Assembly: GCF_040581485.1 (NCBI RefSeq) | Contig: NC_090128.1 | Location: 12,028,001 to 12,092,000, forward strand | DNA: 64,000 nt | Source of the DNA: Linepithema humile | Taxonomy: Eukaryota > Arthropoda > Insecta > Hymenoptera > Formicidae | Direction: 5' to 3' | In this document: positions 45,169-57,899 of the stretch, one piece after another | How the letters are laid out: each line of letters begins with the position of its first letter | How positions within the stretch are numbered: the first letter of the stretch is position 1 | The notes under the pieces: model-generated | The model's input: only the letters and a program-made list of their open reading frames with translations | The model's database searches: none | What the model was told of the DNA's origin: nothing | Translations under genes and position numbers: made by a program

Positions 45169-46499
45169 GCGAGAACCGGGAAATTACTGAAAAGGACGCG
45201 AGAGGAAATGCGGGAGAGCGAGCGAGAGAGACGAGATCACGCAACCAAATATTATCATTTAGCGGGGAAGCAACTGGCGGGTCGAAATTTCGCGGGGAGC
45301 TAAGTCGAAATTGGTTTTTGTTCGTTACCCGCTCGCTCGCGTCGTCTGCGTCGTCATCATCCTCGTCGTTGCTATCGTCGTCGGTGTCGACGTCGGGCTC
45401 GACCTAATTAACGGCGCCGCAGGGTCGGAAGCGTGCACCAATTCTGCCGTCTCTCTTTCGACGGCCAAAGCGTTTCCCCGGTGATAAAAGGGGGTGCGCT
45501 CCCCCGCGCTCTCGCTCTTATTCATCGAGAACTCGAGTCACCGTCATCGCCATCCCGCCGTTCCTAACCGCCGTATCCCATCGTCGCAGTTCTCGTCCTC
45601 CTGCCGTCGGTTGCCAGCGGCAGTCGTCGCCGTCTCGCGTTGCGACGCGTGTACCAACCGCCACCGCTCACTGACTCACGGAACACAATCCGACCCCCCC
45701 ACTGCGCCCCCGTTCAATATGCATGAGTTATCATTCGTAACGCGCTACTCCGAATGAATCATATATCCGCGGCGCCGCTGGTGCCGCAGCGCGGCACTCG
45801 TTATTTCCCCCTCGTGTCCTTTCGTAGCCCCATTTCACCGCTTCCTCTCCGACCTCGTCGACCTCGCGAATCGACCTTCCTCTTTTCGGTCTTTCACGTG
45901 TCTTACCCCTTTCCACTTTTCGCCCTCATACATGCCGTCTGAGTATTTTAGTTATGATCGATTACATGTCCTTATATATCTTTCAAAGCAATTTCGGATT
46001 AGTCGACAATAGCGATATAATGGAAGTCAAATTTCTATGTATAACAGTTTAAAGTGATTAATTCAAAATGATGAGAAATTTTGAACGAACTTTTAAACCT
46101 GGAAAAAAGCTCTTATAACAATTATTAAAATTGACAGGAATTCATCTTTATTTCTTATAACTTTTTTCCGGATAAGTTTCTAAAAATGAAAAAAATGATG
46201 CGGATATGTGTGTCAAGAGGTTTCTCTTAAAATAAAATGAAATAGGGATTCAGCTCTTTGGCAAATAAAGTTATATCCGTAAAAATTGATTCACTGTTAT
46301 CCTCGTTCCTTCATAATTCAATAATTATTGCTGACATCGCGATATTTTTGTCGAGAAAGATTGATCGAATAGTAAATTGTAAATAAGAAACGCCACGATT
46401 TTTCTGAGGTCAGTCTTTGTGCACACTCTTGCCATCCTTGTTATTTTTATATGTGCCACGTTTGGCCGGTATCTCAGTCCCTGACGAGACTTGCGCTCC

Positions 46500-48055
46500 A
46501 GAATAATAAATAGATCTCCCTCTTCCTCTTCCTCTCTCTCTCCCTCCCTCCCTCCCTCTCTCTCTCCCTCTTGTTTTTGCTCTTCACTCTGAGGCGTTCT
46601 GCCCGCTCGTTTACCACGCGCTTATTTCGCACTGTCCCTCGAAGTGAGCGTCCCTTTCTCTCTCCTTCTCTTTGTCTCCGCGTCTCTTTTTCTCGCCCTC
46701 AATTATTTTCTCGCTCCTCCTCTCACCCATTCTCTTCCCGTCCTCTCGACGCTTTCCGACGCACGGTTTCCTGGCTTTGAGCTCGGACTCTCCTTCCTCA
46801 TTGTTCCCCGATCGCTTCCGACGTGCCCCCGCTAACTTGTTCCTTTCCCCGGGCTTTTCCAATTTGTCTCTCTTTTCCGCTCGCTTCGCCCTTTTCCCTT
46901 TCGCCTCACCCTGGCGCCCACCTTCGTCGATTTGTCTTCCGCGCGCGATTTTACGAGCTACCGTGCAGCTCGGGCTATGCACGGCGGTATCGCTCCCGCG
47001 CGACATGATTCATTTTTTGTGTTGGCCACATTTTTTAATACTCCACCGCACCTCCGCGTCGTTTAATCTGCTCTCGACGTTTGATCGACTGTTCGGTTAG
47101 CGGGGAATTTTCCTTTTACGCCAGATTAGACCAACGTCGTTCGACGTTGACAATGTGAGTTGTTGTATTCAGCTAAGCGAGAAAATGCAAAAGTGGACCA
47201 TCTACTTAATGGCTGCGCATTATGTATGTATTTATTAATACTGATTACGCTTGTTTGCAGACTCGTTAGTATAAATTATGTGGAAAGGAGTAAATAATGA
47301 TGGAAGAGAGGTTCAGGAGGTTTGGCCATTAAGAAAGAAATTATCCTCCGAAACTCTGACAAAATAAAGTTGGGACATTAAAGACGGAATTACACAGCGT
47401 AGATATCGCGTTGTAAAGCCTCGAACTTATTAGTGGACTCACTTATTCCGACTAACCCAATTTACTGAGAATCAAGATAAGATTTTATTCCTTTTTCTTC
47501 CCGCCCTTGTTTTGCACTCGTCGAAATAATAGGCGTTTCCAGCAAACAGACGGAGAATTACGATTTCAAAATAGCGCGAGATCTGCCGCTGTCGATGCGC
47601 ATATTTCGCCGTTGTTCGTGCCGTTGTTCAATGTTAACAATACCGAGATAGCCTGCGATTTATCAGCGCTAATTCTCGCGGGAGGGAGGGAGAGAATGAG
47701 AGACAGAGAAAAAGGGAGGGAGATCTGCTCGGCTTTAAATGCGGGTTTTATTGCGGCGCGCGGAAATTACGTACGCGCGCACCTCATTTAATCATCGTTA
47801 TATTGACGACTTCTGTTACTGTGATTACCTGTTGACGGTATCGCCGCTCGACCTCCGGCTTATCGCTGGGTTTGCACGCGTACCATCGACACTGACCGGT
47901 CATTGTTCGACGTGACGTTTCATGCCGCATCCCCGAGTCACGCTGTATCGCCATGGGATATAATTAATTTGTTTATACGTTTAGCCCGGTTAGCGCGTGT
48001 CCTTTTGTATTTTCCCTCGTCCTCCATCACCGATCGCGCTTCGTTGTCCGACCCA

Positions 48056-48090
<35 letters not shown>

Positions 48091-49650
48091 TTATCTCTCA
48101 CCTCTCGGCTTTTCCTCTCCACATTTTTCCAGCAGCCCTGCACCGCCTCTTCAGCGCGCGGGCGCGCGCGATCTTTTTTCTCGCTTTTCCGCCCTCCACT
48201 CAACCCCTCCCAACCTTCCCGCGCTCTCTGGTGTCGCCCTTTTGTTAGTCTTTCTGTCCCGCTCGACACTACGTGTTTTTCTCGCGCGCCACCTTCCTCT
48301 TCCTGTGTGATCCCTTTATCCTTCTCCGCCGGTCCTTCCTCCTTCTCTCGCAGCGTCTCGTCATTTTTCTCTGTTTTTGTATCTTTTCCCGAGCGATTCT
48401 CCCTCAACTCTCCCCCCCGTCCCTCGCCCCGTCCTCTCTTTCACTCCTGCTCTTTGTTTTTCGGCCGGATTGGCCTGTTCTTTTCCCTTTCCTGTCGCCG
48501 CCCACCCTCCGGCTTTCCAGCATCTCTCCTTTCTTCCTCGTTCACCACGCGGTTTTTCCGGTCCTCTTGTATTCATTCTTACGTATAATGATAACGAGAA
48601 TTACGTTGTTTACCGTGTCTTTCTCTCCCCTTAGGGAATCGCGCCTCTGCGATAAAGGTTTAATTAATCCCTTAATGCTCGAAGAGCGCGCGATAAAATT
48701 AGGGGTCTTAATTTTTACGACGACCGTACGACGATTACAGTAAGTAATACAGCGTTTTATTTGATTTACTTAACGGATATTTATCGCTTTTATAGGATTT
48801 ATCAGCATTAATCTTTCGTCGTAAAATATTTGTTCGAAATTTACGAGCTACAAAAAAAAAAAAAAAAAAAAATAGCTGATAAACTCGAACGGTTTACTTT
48901 TCAACGGCGCCTCTCACACAGCTGACGCAAGTCGCAGCCTGCAATTCCGCGGAATAGAAAAGGATATGGCTTCTAATTAGAGAAGAGAGGAGACACGTCG
49001 CTACGCGAAAGGTAAAGTCCATCGCGTCGCGGACTCTGACATTCCTAACTACTGCTTTATATCGCAGCAACGTCAATGGGAATCTTACGAGCGGCGGTTA
49101 TAGCCCGTCGCATTCGCGGACGCTTTAGCGTCACGAGATTACTTTCACGCTCGGTGCGCTTTTATTTCGCCCTTTCCCAGGATCCCCATCCCGCCACCAA
49201 CAGCCCCGGTCTTACTCTCTTATTCCCCCTTGATCCATCCTTCCTAGTGGCTTTCCCGACGACTTCGTCGTCGCGCGTACTTTAGTCCCCCGGTGTGCTC
49301 TCGTGTCCTCATCTCTTTCCTTTCACTCTTCCCCTTTCCCTCTCTCTCTCTCTCTTCGTCGTATTCACTTCCTCCTTCTCACGTTACCACTCTCCTCAAC
49401 TTCACCTTCTTCGCCGCCCTCACGCTCTCGGCCTTCTCGTCGCTCGCCCCGACGCTCTCGATCCATCCGTCTTACTCTCCCTCTCGCGCGAGCGCGCGCC
49501 ATCGCCCTCGTCAACCGTCCCTAACTCGCCTTTTTCGCCCGTCCGATCTTTTTTTCCTCCCCGTCTCGCTCGCTTCCTTAACCGGTCGCTTTCCGTCGGC
49601 CTGTTCTCACTCTTGCTGCTCCCCTTCTCGCGTGCCATCGATGATAAAGC
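46500..49650. other. Pyrimidine-biased block of about 3 kb
   Basis: Long stretches at 46510-46930, 48050-48560 and 49300-49620 are almost all C and T on the plus strand, with CT, CCT and CTTT runs and few purines. On the beat-sense (minus) strand these are GA-rich. All large ORFs here (46611-47006, 46672-47100, 47903-48310, 48273-48743, 49293-49969) are Ser/Pro/Leu or Arg/Glu/Lys low-complexity translations and are not called genes. A poly(A) run is at 48852-48873. Confidence 0.6.
48852..48873. repeat. Poly(A) tract, 22 bases
   Basis: A run bounded by GAGCTAC on the left and TAGCTG on the right. Confidence 0.9.
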
Positions 49651-51555
49651 CGAAGCGGAAGCTGCCCCTCGTCGATTTAACTGCCAGGGAGGAAGGGAAA
49701 GAAAGAGAGAAAGGGGGAACGCAACGAGCGCAGCTCGTAAACAGCGATCCGGTTCGTCGAACCCGAACCTGCGATTTGCCACGAATCCCGGGGTAAACCG
49801 TTCGACAAATCACATTCGCACGGCGGTATGGAAAAGGGCGGACGAGCGAACGAACGAACGCGTATACACAGCCGTGGCGGCCAGCGCCAACGTCATCATC
49901 GTACCGACCACCGAGCGATCGGCAGATAGGTCGATGCGGCGTCGCGGGGCCGCAGATTTGAGGCGATAAAAGCGGTCGCTCGCTCACGCGGCAGTCCACG
50001 CTCCCGGGCGTAACGGATAATTGGATCGGTTTCTGCAGGAGTGAACGCGGCCGCGCGATTCGGCAATCGAAACAACTCCCCGTCGTAAGAGACCCACGCG
50101 AGTACCCCATTTTAACGCTACGCTTCCGCGTTCGAGGAATTGCCCCCGGGCTAGCATTCGGAGCCCGGTCGATCCGCCATTTCTAGCTGATGGAAATTAA
50201 CATAGTGCGCGACCGTTAAGCTGCAACAGCCCGAAAACCATGGAACGACCGGAGCAACGCGAATATAATTCCATAATTAAATTACAACGATTAGATGCTT
50301 GAAAAAATTATAGAATTAGTTTAATAAAAATTACAAAAAGTAATAGAAATTTTGGAAACTTTTCGACATAAGTATCTATATATCAAATCTTCAACATACT
50401 TGAAATAAAAATATATCGGCGTACTCGAAGAACGTAGTTCGGAATCAATCATGATGGCGGGAGTGAATCACGCGTCGTATCGGCTGACTCGAGTATCTCT
50501 GGCGAGTCGCCGAATCCCGGACAGGGGTCTTCTCATGTCTGAGGAAGGGAGAGAGTAAGTAGCCTCTCCAGGCTGCTGCACTCCAGAGTCCGAGGGTATC
50601 CGAGATTAGATGGTGCACGAGACCAGCTTATTTCGTTGCGGTCGCGAATAAATAAAGTCACGAGCCTGCTCCCAATCTGAGAGTTGATATCCTGAGATGG
50701 GGTAGAAGTTGCTCGGGTCAAAGGAAACTATCGGGCGCGCAATACATAACCATGTCATATTGTATTCCATTGTCGTTCGCTAAATGCGGCCAAAGCTGCG
50801 GTAATGGCCGCAAATATTTCCTTCGATAACGGGACTTAATTAGTTTCAATGGCGCAATTGTCGGTTCCGCGCAGCACCGAATTGCTCGAATAACCCTTCA
50901 CCGTCGGTCCCTTAAAGCAGCTCGAATTATTCCGCTCTTTTCCTACGGGAGATGCTCTCGCGCTTCTTTCCGACTTATAGGAATTTTGCTCAATTTTAAT
51001 ATACCCTCTTTCGTTAATAACAATAATGTTGAATATCTGGAAAAGTTGTTTTAGATATATATGAGAGATTAATTTTTCGGTTCCGAGTAATGCTTTATCG
51101 AGATAAAACCGCGATAGAAGCTCCCGACATACTTTACACACTCATTATCGCATTATCCGATAAATGCGGCTCGCAAACTCGGCCACCAAGCGAACTCGGC
51201 GCGCGAGACAGCTCGGAAAACCGGCAAATCCACCTCGAGCGGCTGTTCATTTTTCCGGCTATTCATCGTCGAAAAAAACGTCGTTGGTGCTCAATGTCGC
51301 ATTAACCGGACGAGGGTATCTTACTCCCCGGCATCATCTCCAGCCGAGGAATCTTTATCGCGGTGAAACGTTAGGGGAAAAGTTTTTACGAGCGTACCGC
51401 GAAAGAGAAAGAAGGAGAGGGAGCGCGGTGAAGAAGTCGCGTTATATAATTTTACGTCGGCGTTAGAGACTCGCTCTCCACTCTTTTATCATCGTGTGCC
51501 ACTTCCGTCGTATAATCCACCCTTATTAATTTCTCTTCTTTAATCCTTTCTCTTT

Positions 51556-51557
<2 letters not shown>

Positions 51558-51592
<35 letters not shown>
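51558..51592. repeat. (CA)n microsatellite
   Basis: About 17 CA units. Confidence 0.95.
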
Positions 51593-51593
<1 letters not shown>

Positions 51594-53470
51594 CGGGGGC
51601 GTATAACTCTTGTCTGCGTACAAAGACACCCTTCACGAAACGGAAGGTCAGTTTATGACAATAATCAAGGTTACTACACAGATAAATTTCAGAGTCTCTT
51701 AACCTCCCCCGATTTTTCCGGCTAATAAATTTCTTTTTTCTTCGTAAAGAGAGATAAGCTTCTAATTAAGATCACATTTCTCGAAGAAGATAATTATGAA
51801 ATTTAATTTCCATACTTTTTACATTGATAATTAATTCACTTAATATAAAAAGTGAGTAAAGATAATTAATGAAACAACATTCTTATTTAATTTCTCGTAT
51901 TTGCGAAGCAGAATTTATACGACGGCTTGTCGCAGTGTGCGCCTGTCGCGTGTGTTTGCCCGACTTTTTGCCTGCAAAACGAGGCTGCTTTACGTCCCAG
52001 GGGCATTTAAATAATAAATAAATGCGGGGCAAATTATCCGAAAAGCCCCGGCTGCCTTATTTATTCGGAACGTTCTTCGTGACGTCCGTCATTGAAAATC
52101 GCTCATCGATATCATTAATTCAGCCCAAAGCCTGAGCACTTAGGCGGCCTTCTCATCGAGCATCTTCAGTGAAGGGTCTTCGTTCACTCATGGCGCTCGT
52201 ATGAGATAGTGTGATGAGACGAAATCGTGGGGTCGCCATGGTGACTCCACTCTTCTCGCAGGTTCGCTGCGAGACGGGTTAAATCCGAACGGGCAGCGCA
52301 TTATTTCGAGTTTGCCGCGGAGGTTTCGTCGCCGCCGAGAGAAGCCGTTTGGTAAATTATTTATCCTTGTCGCAGGGCGACGTCTCGACACGTCGTTTAT
52401 TCAGGCGGAGAGACCGGGAAGTGTTAATTATCGCCCCGTCGCTTTTGTCCTTTGTCACTCGTGAAAATCGAACGGGAAATCTCGCGATCCACTTGTTAAC
52501 TGAGATACGCCATTTTACGTACGTATTTTGTATGCACGGGTGGTACGCGCTCACGGATAGACAGAGAAAGAGAGATAGGGAAGTTGAGAAGATGAGAATT
52601 AGTAGCTGGGTTGTGTTGCTTAACGAGTTTGGCGAATCGATTTTTCCTACGGCGAGAATCTTCGGTCGGTCGCAACTTTCGAAGAGTTCGTTATTGAATA
52701 TCTTGTTAATTAAGTCCTGCGTATTAAGCTTTTCCTGAATGAAACTCCGGGTAATTGCCGAAAAATAAGATTCTGATCTCGTTTGGTCTTAAGCTCTTTA
52801 ATGCGATATTTTTTAATTTTCCACGTTAAATCGATATTTTTAAGTGAGAGCAACGAGTATTACATTGTAATGCAAAATTGCGAGAGCGAGTCTTTTCAAT
52901 TAAAACGTTCATTATCTTCAGTGATTAAAAATTAAGATATCTTTGCGATTAAACTTTTGAGAGCAAATAACGAAATCGCGTTGCTTTTAAATCCAGATAT
53001 ATAAACCTTACTTGTCTAAAGTCTCCACTCGAAGTTTGATCGCCGATGCATTTGAATACCAAAAAAATTTCTCGTGCGACAATTGTTCAAAAAATTTAAA
53101 CAGCTGTCATAGAAATCAAAGGTTTGCAAAATTCTGAATAAAAATCGTTTCCGCGCGTGTCGACACCACGCTTCTCGTGCAAAAGTGAAAATGGACCACT
53201 GCGTGGTCAAGACCGAGAAACAGTAAGTCCACAATCGACATTTCACGTGTACGTACACTGGCAGAAGCTGCAGTATTTTCTGAAAAAAGACCCGAATGTC
53301 TCGTATAAGTTATCCCGGGAGGGCCGGCTCTTTCCGCGCCATCGGTTCGCCGACACTGATTGCCCGCGATCCTTTCACCGGGGATTTTCAGGCGAGGGAT
53401 CTCTCCTCGCGTGACTTAAATCAGAAGATAAAAAGGAGATGGAGGACCGGTCAATCCCGTGCCGAATCTC

Positions 53471-53480
53471 TCCCCCCCCC

Positions 53481-53513
<33 letters not shown>

Positions 53514-53514
53514 C
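53471..53514. repeat. Compound C(10)-(TC)n-(AC)n repeat
   Basis: A ten-base C run, then TC units, then AC units. Confidence 0.95.
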
Positions 53515-55730
53515 CACCCGGAGCGTCCCGACAATATTTGGACAGTCCCTCGATTTCGCCGCGTTATTGGGAAACGTCGCATACGTCTTCGCTCGAGCAC
53601 GACGTGCATTACTATATCGGACCGGGCGAAGTCGCGATCGCAGCTGTCCGCCGTGGAGTTTTATGGCCGGGCGTTTTACATTTGCGGATGCCGGCGTCGC
53701 ATGGAAAACCACGTACACATCCCGCGCGGCATAAACAAGTCGAGTGTATCGATCAGGGTCGGGGATTCAGCCGGCGGTCGCATGGTTATCGCGTCGGGGG
53801 AGAAGAGGTGCCGTGAAAAGAGGATCCCCACAATGGCCCCGTGTGTTTTCGAAATGCGTCGTCTATACAAATAAAATTAAGCTCCTGTCTCCTCGACCGT
53901 TTGTATCTTTTATTGTACGAAAGTGCAGCGGATGAGCCGGAAAACCACCGCTTTTATCAAACGTCGTATGTAAAAGAAGCATCGTATATTTTTATCCTCC
54001 TATTCAAAAATTATTAAAAATTTATTAAAAAAAAAAAAATTCTCTTATATTTTGGTGAAAGTCTAACATGGAGATTTAAAAGTTTATTTATTGAAAATAG
54101 CACAGTTTATAAAGTGCGAAATATAACCTGAGAGCTCGATTACGTTCACATGATCGATCGGAATCGGCGGATTGGTCCGTTTTCAGTTGATGGCGGATTC
54201 GCCAGTGCGAGACAAAACACCTTACAGGGCCTCGTCGCAGATAAATCTTCGTTACTGATAAGAGGAGGTTCCCGGGCACATTGCGATTGGCCCCGGGCCT
54301 CGGACAACGATAAATCCGATTCTGGCTGTGCCACGCCAATTTCGCGGCCGATCGAGAGGTCCGATTACCCTACAGCCGGGCATTTTTCGTTAGGCAAATA
54401 AGAGCGCGGAGAGAGAATGGAAGAGCAAGCGAGCGAGAAAGGCTCGGCAAAAAATGGCACTAATAAACGCGCGCGCAAGGCTGATAGAGCATTACTTTTC
54501 TGTCCGCGATATCCCGTTCGCCTGCAATTCGAGCAGATATTTGCAAAAGGGACAGAAAGAGAACAAGACAAAGAGGGATGGAAAAAAAGAGGGTGGTAGG
54601 GGGAAAAGCGTGTCGAAGGGTAGTCGATGTAGTTAACTCGACGATTTACTGTCTCCCGACACGGAATTTTCAATCGCGGCTTCCGAAGTGAACGCGCGCG
54701 CCCGCCATACCGAGGAAATAACCGTTCGTTTCTACGGATAACCTTTTAATTTCCTAGCCCGATGATGGAGATCGAACTCGCGCACGAATTCCTTTCGACG
54801 AGCGCAGCCGTGCTCTCCGGGCGCTATCGTTATTCCATTATTGCCGAGACACACCGCTCGGCGACGTTTGTTTTGCTTATCGCCGCTCGCTCGATACAAG
54901 TGGAATACCGAAGCGCGGTATCGCCCATTTTTCTCACGATAGTGATAGATAGCGCGGAGAGATCTAGCGAGCCGATAATCCGATTTTCGGACCCAGATAT
55001 TTCGGCTTTTCGGAAATACATGGCGCACGGCGCACACGTTTCTCGAATTATCGTGACGTGTGTCATCCACGGGAGTTCACCGAATAATCTCGAATTTCTG
55101 AGCTTCTCTCGGGTTATTTCGTTCCGGATTGTTTTATTTCGTTGTGCCATCGAACTCCGATCGAATTGAAAACGATAATCTTAATCAAGTTTTTATTTCA
55201 TATTTATTAATCAACGCGGAAAATTAAAGGTACGAAGAAAAATAGTACGCTATCAAGTTTTCTCCGACACCGCGCACGATTTCCAAGATATATTTTGCGT
55301 TCCTGACGATTCATCACGAATGTAAAGAATCGCGCGGAGAATATAAAAAGTTTAATGTATCTTATTTTAGATATAAATTTCAAATGCGATTTAACTGTCT
55401 TGCAATCTATTGTTTTCCCCGGCGAAAAGTTCACCATTTGAAATTTTCTTTGAGCTCCGCTGCGCTTGTATTTATCTGCGAAGCGATGAAACTACATCGG
55501 GATGCACAAATGTAATGAAAAATAAATGCAAATGCGGAAAGTTTTCCGACTGCTCCGCTTGCGATTGATTAAAAGTTCATCATTCTTTCGCAATAAGCTT
55601 CCAATATCCATATCTGTAGCTGCGCGTTCAAGAACAATACAAAAAGGGGCGTGGGGATGGAGAACAGAAAAGGCGGGGGAGAGTATTGAAGATTTATTCG
55701 ATAATATGAATAGTCGCGGAAAGGGCGAAA

Positions 55731-55761
55731 GAGAAAGAGAGAGAGAGAGAGAAAGAGAGAA
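55731..55761. repeat. (GA)n microsatellite
   Basis: GA and GAAA units on the plus strand. Confidence 0.85.
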
Positions 55762-56363
55762 CATCCCTCGCTTGTTGCTTTGTCGGCCCGTTCTCTCACG
55801 GCCATTTTACTCCGAATCGCTGAAAGTCAATTCTGACTCTTTACAATAGCGAGTTTAAAGTAACACAGCTTTTTTAACAGCGTTGCCTCTCTCGTGCACA
55901 GTAATGTGAAAACGGCGCGAAATCGGAAGAGTTGGAAAGCGGTAGATAGCGTGGAAATTATGCCCTGCATGCTGGACGAAAGGCGTGTCATTTAAAAATA
56001 TGCTTTTTTCATTCGAATAATAAATTATAAAACTTTTTAAAATTATTAAAAACACGCGGCGCATATAACAATCCTATTATTAAACAATTTATATATTTTC
56101 TACTACAAATGTCAGACATATTTATCTACGAGAAAAAAAAGGTCCCTCGTTCACGTTACAACGTATGGCCGCGATAATCTCGATCGCCGTCTTGTTCCTC
56201 GAATCCTACTTCGCCCGACAGTCTCGATTACCGAGGGAACGGCAACATAGTGCACGCGATATCTACAACGGAAATCAGGATTCTTCTCAAGCCATCCGAC
56301 ACCGAGGATTTTGTATACTTGGCGTGTAGTTCCGGTACGGAGAGCACACAAGTCCGATCGAGA

Positions 56364-56398
56364 GAAAGAGAGAGAGAGAGGGAGAGAGAAAGAGAGCA
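56364..56398. repeat. (GA)n microsatellite
   Basis: GA units interrupted by GGG and AAA; borders the CpG-dense patch. Confidence 0.85.
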
Positions 56399-57863
56399 GG
56401 TGTCGTCGCGAGGCCGCCTTCGTGTTTGGACGCCAGCCGCTTAATTTCGCCCTTCAGGGTATTGCTTTACGGAAATCGTATACCGTTTCACCGTATCCTC
56501 CTGCGAAGCCAGTTATCTGTCGGCCGCATCGGCAACCCGGTCGCGTTGCGCGTCGCGGCGCGTCGCGTCGCGGCGAGGGCAAACGGTGTCGTGTGTCGGG
56601 TTAGAGGGTCGCAGCCCGATGGCAGAAGGGCATTGTTGTTAGCCGAGCGCAGAGAGGGTGCCCCGGGGACAGTGCGGGAGAAAGAGGCGGGGGCAGGAGG
56701 GGGAGCGGAGGGCGTACGCGGACGTGTGCTCGGTGTAGCGTACGAGCGCGCGAGACCGGCGAGAGATAGCGGAGGTGAGATATATACGGGGTGGCTTCTC
56801 GGCCGAGCGCACTTCCTCCTCGCGCGCGATGAATACTCTCTCCTCGGGTGGCTCGTGAGAGAGGAGCGCGCTCGCGAAGGCATCGAGGGAATTCGGTCAT
56901 TTCCTGAGCGGAAGGAAATTGGAAGTTCACGATTTCTGATTAGTCGTAAATTCCGAACTCGCGACCGTCGAACAACGTGATGCGAAATCGAAGAGTTTGA
57001 TGCAAAAATGAAATATGCCTATACGGGGCATCCCTCTGCCGCGGGATGCTCTTTTAATGACAGACCAATTTCGGAGTTTAATTCCTCCTGGCGAAAATGT
57101 CGGGGGCACACCGATAGTTTCCGAGCTTTATGCGATCGACGGAGAAGTGCTCTCCGCGAACTAAGCTTCCGGTGGCAAATAAAATAACCGAACTATATTT
57201 CTCAGGTAATTTCAAGTGGACTTTACTTTCATAAAATTTCAATTTGGAGCTTAATTAAAAAAATATATGACGTTGAAAATTAGAAAAAATAAATTATGAT
57301 CTCCCACGACATTTTCACGCGAGAAGTCGATTCCAAGGGGGGATTTTTCGGCGGCCTTACAATCAATAATATTTCTTCTCCTTTTTTTTTGTATTTAATG
57401 CGGACGTTTGGCACATTTTCTGAACAATTTCCTAATATCGCCTGCTCCTCGATATAGCGCGAGAGGTATTGAGATAGCTTATCAGCGGTTAATCCCGCTC
57501 GCGCGCTTCATCTCAAGAATTATTGAGCCCTCGACGATTTTTCTCGAATGACGAGGATACCGCGCGGCTCATCCGCTATCTGTCGTTAACGGAAATGCGG
57601 TCGGTCGGAGACACCCTGTGCACACCGGGACTCGACGAGAATCGATGGACGGACGCAGGGGGCACACCCTAAGGGGGAGGAAAACCATCATAAGTCTCTC
57701 GGTGAGGAGCTCCCTTCCTCCCGAGCTTGACTCGCTGCCATTCGACTCACGCACTCGCGCGGTCACGCGGGACTGCCGCTGCCACGAGGAGGGACACGTT
57801 TTAATATAATAGTAATAAACGACGTGCTAGATCGCGCGCGTCTCTCTGCTTGGCCGCCGTTGC

Positions 57864-57866
<3 letters not shown>

Positions 57867-57898
<32 letters not shown>
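57867..57898. repeat. (CCG)n trinucleotide repeat
   Basis: About ten CCG/GCC units. Minus-strand translation gives polyglycine and plus-strand gives polyproline; neither is in a supported gene. Confidence 0.95.

Positions 57899-57899
<1 letters not shown>

Larger units (their letters stand above)
33857..46499 (-). other. Presumed beat intron 1, proximal part
   Basis: 12.6 kb without a convincing exon on either strand. ORFs are short, Arg/Ser/Pro-rich and repeat-derived (for example 39034-39485 over a GA repeat, 44836-45303 over a CAG repeat). It holds simple repeats at 39366-39410, 42743-42777, 43303-43326, 43343-43379, 44966-44998 and 45118-45168. A partly decayed 120-bp-spaced duplication lies at 42255-42402, and a 17-bp tandem duplication (CCGTTATTGTTATTAAA) near 41364-41398. 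Confidence 0.45.

Noticed and set aside
45100..45190. Leucine/proline-rich minus-strand stretch considered as the missing Beat signal-peptide exon
   Set aside because: It is the reverse frame of the GCA repeat; no in-frame ATG and no donor in the required phase.
44836..45303. 155-codon ORF with a polyalanine run
   Set aside because: Built on GA and GCA repeats; no other coding evidence.
46611..48743. Several ORFs of 130-156 codons
   Set aside because: Low-complexity translations of CT/GA-rich DNA on both strands; no conserved motif or splice context.
49293..49969. ORFs of 167 and 224 codons in overlapping frames
   Set aside because: Two overlapping frames are both open because the DNA is pyrimidine-rich; translations are Ser/Pro/Leu or Arg-rich low complexity without motifs.
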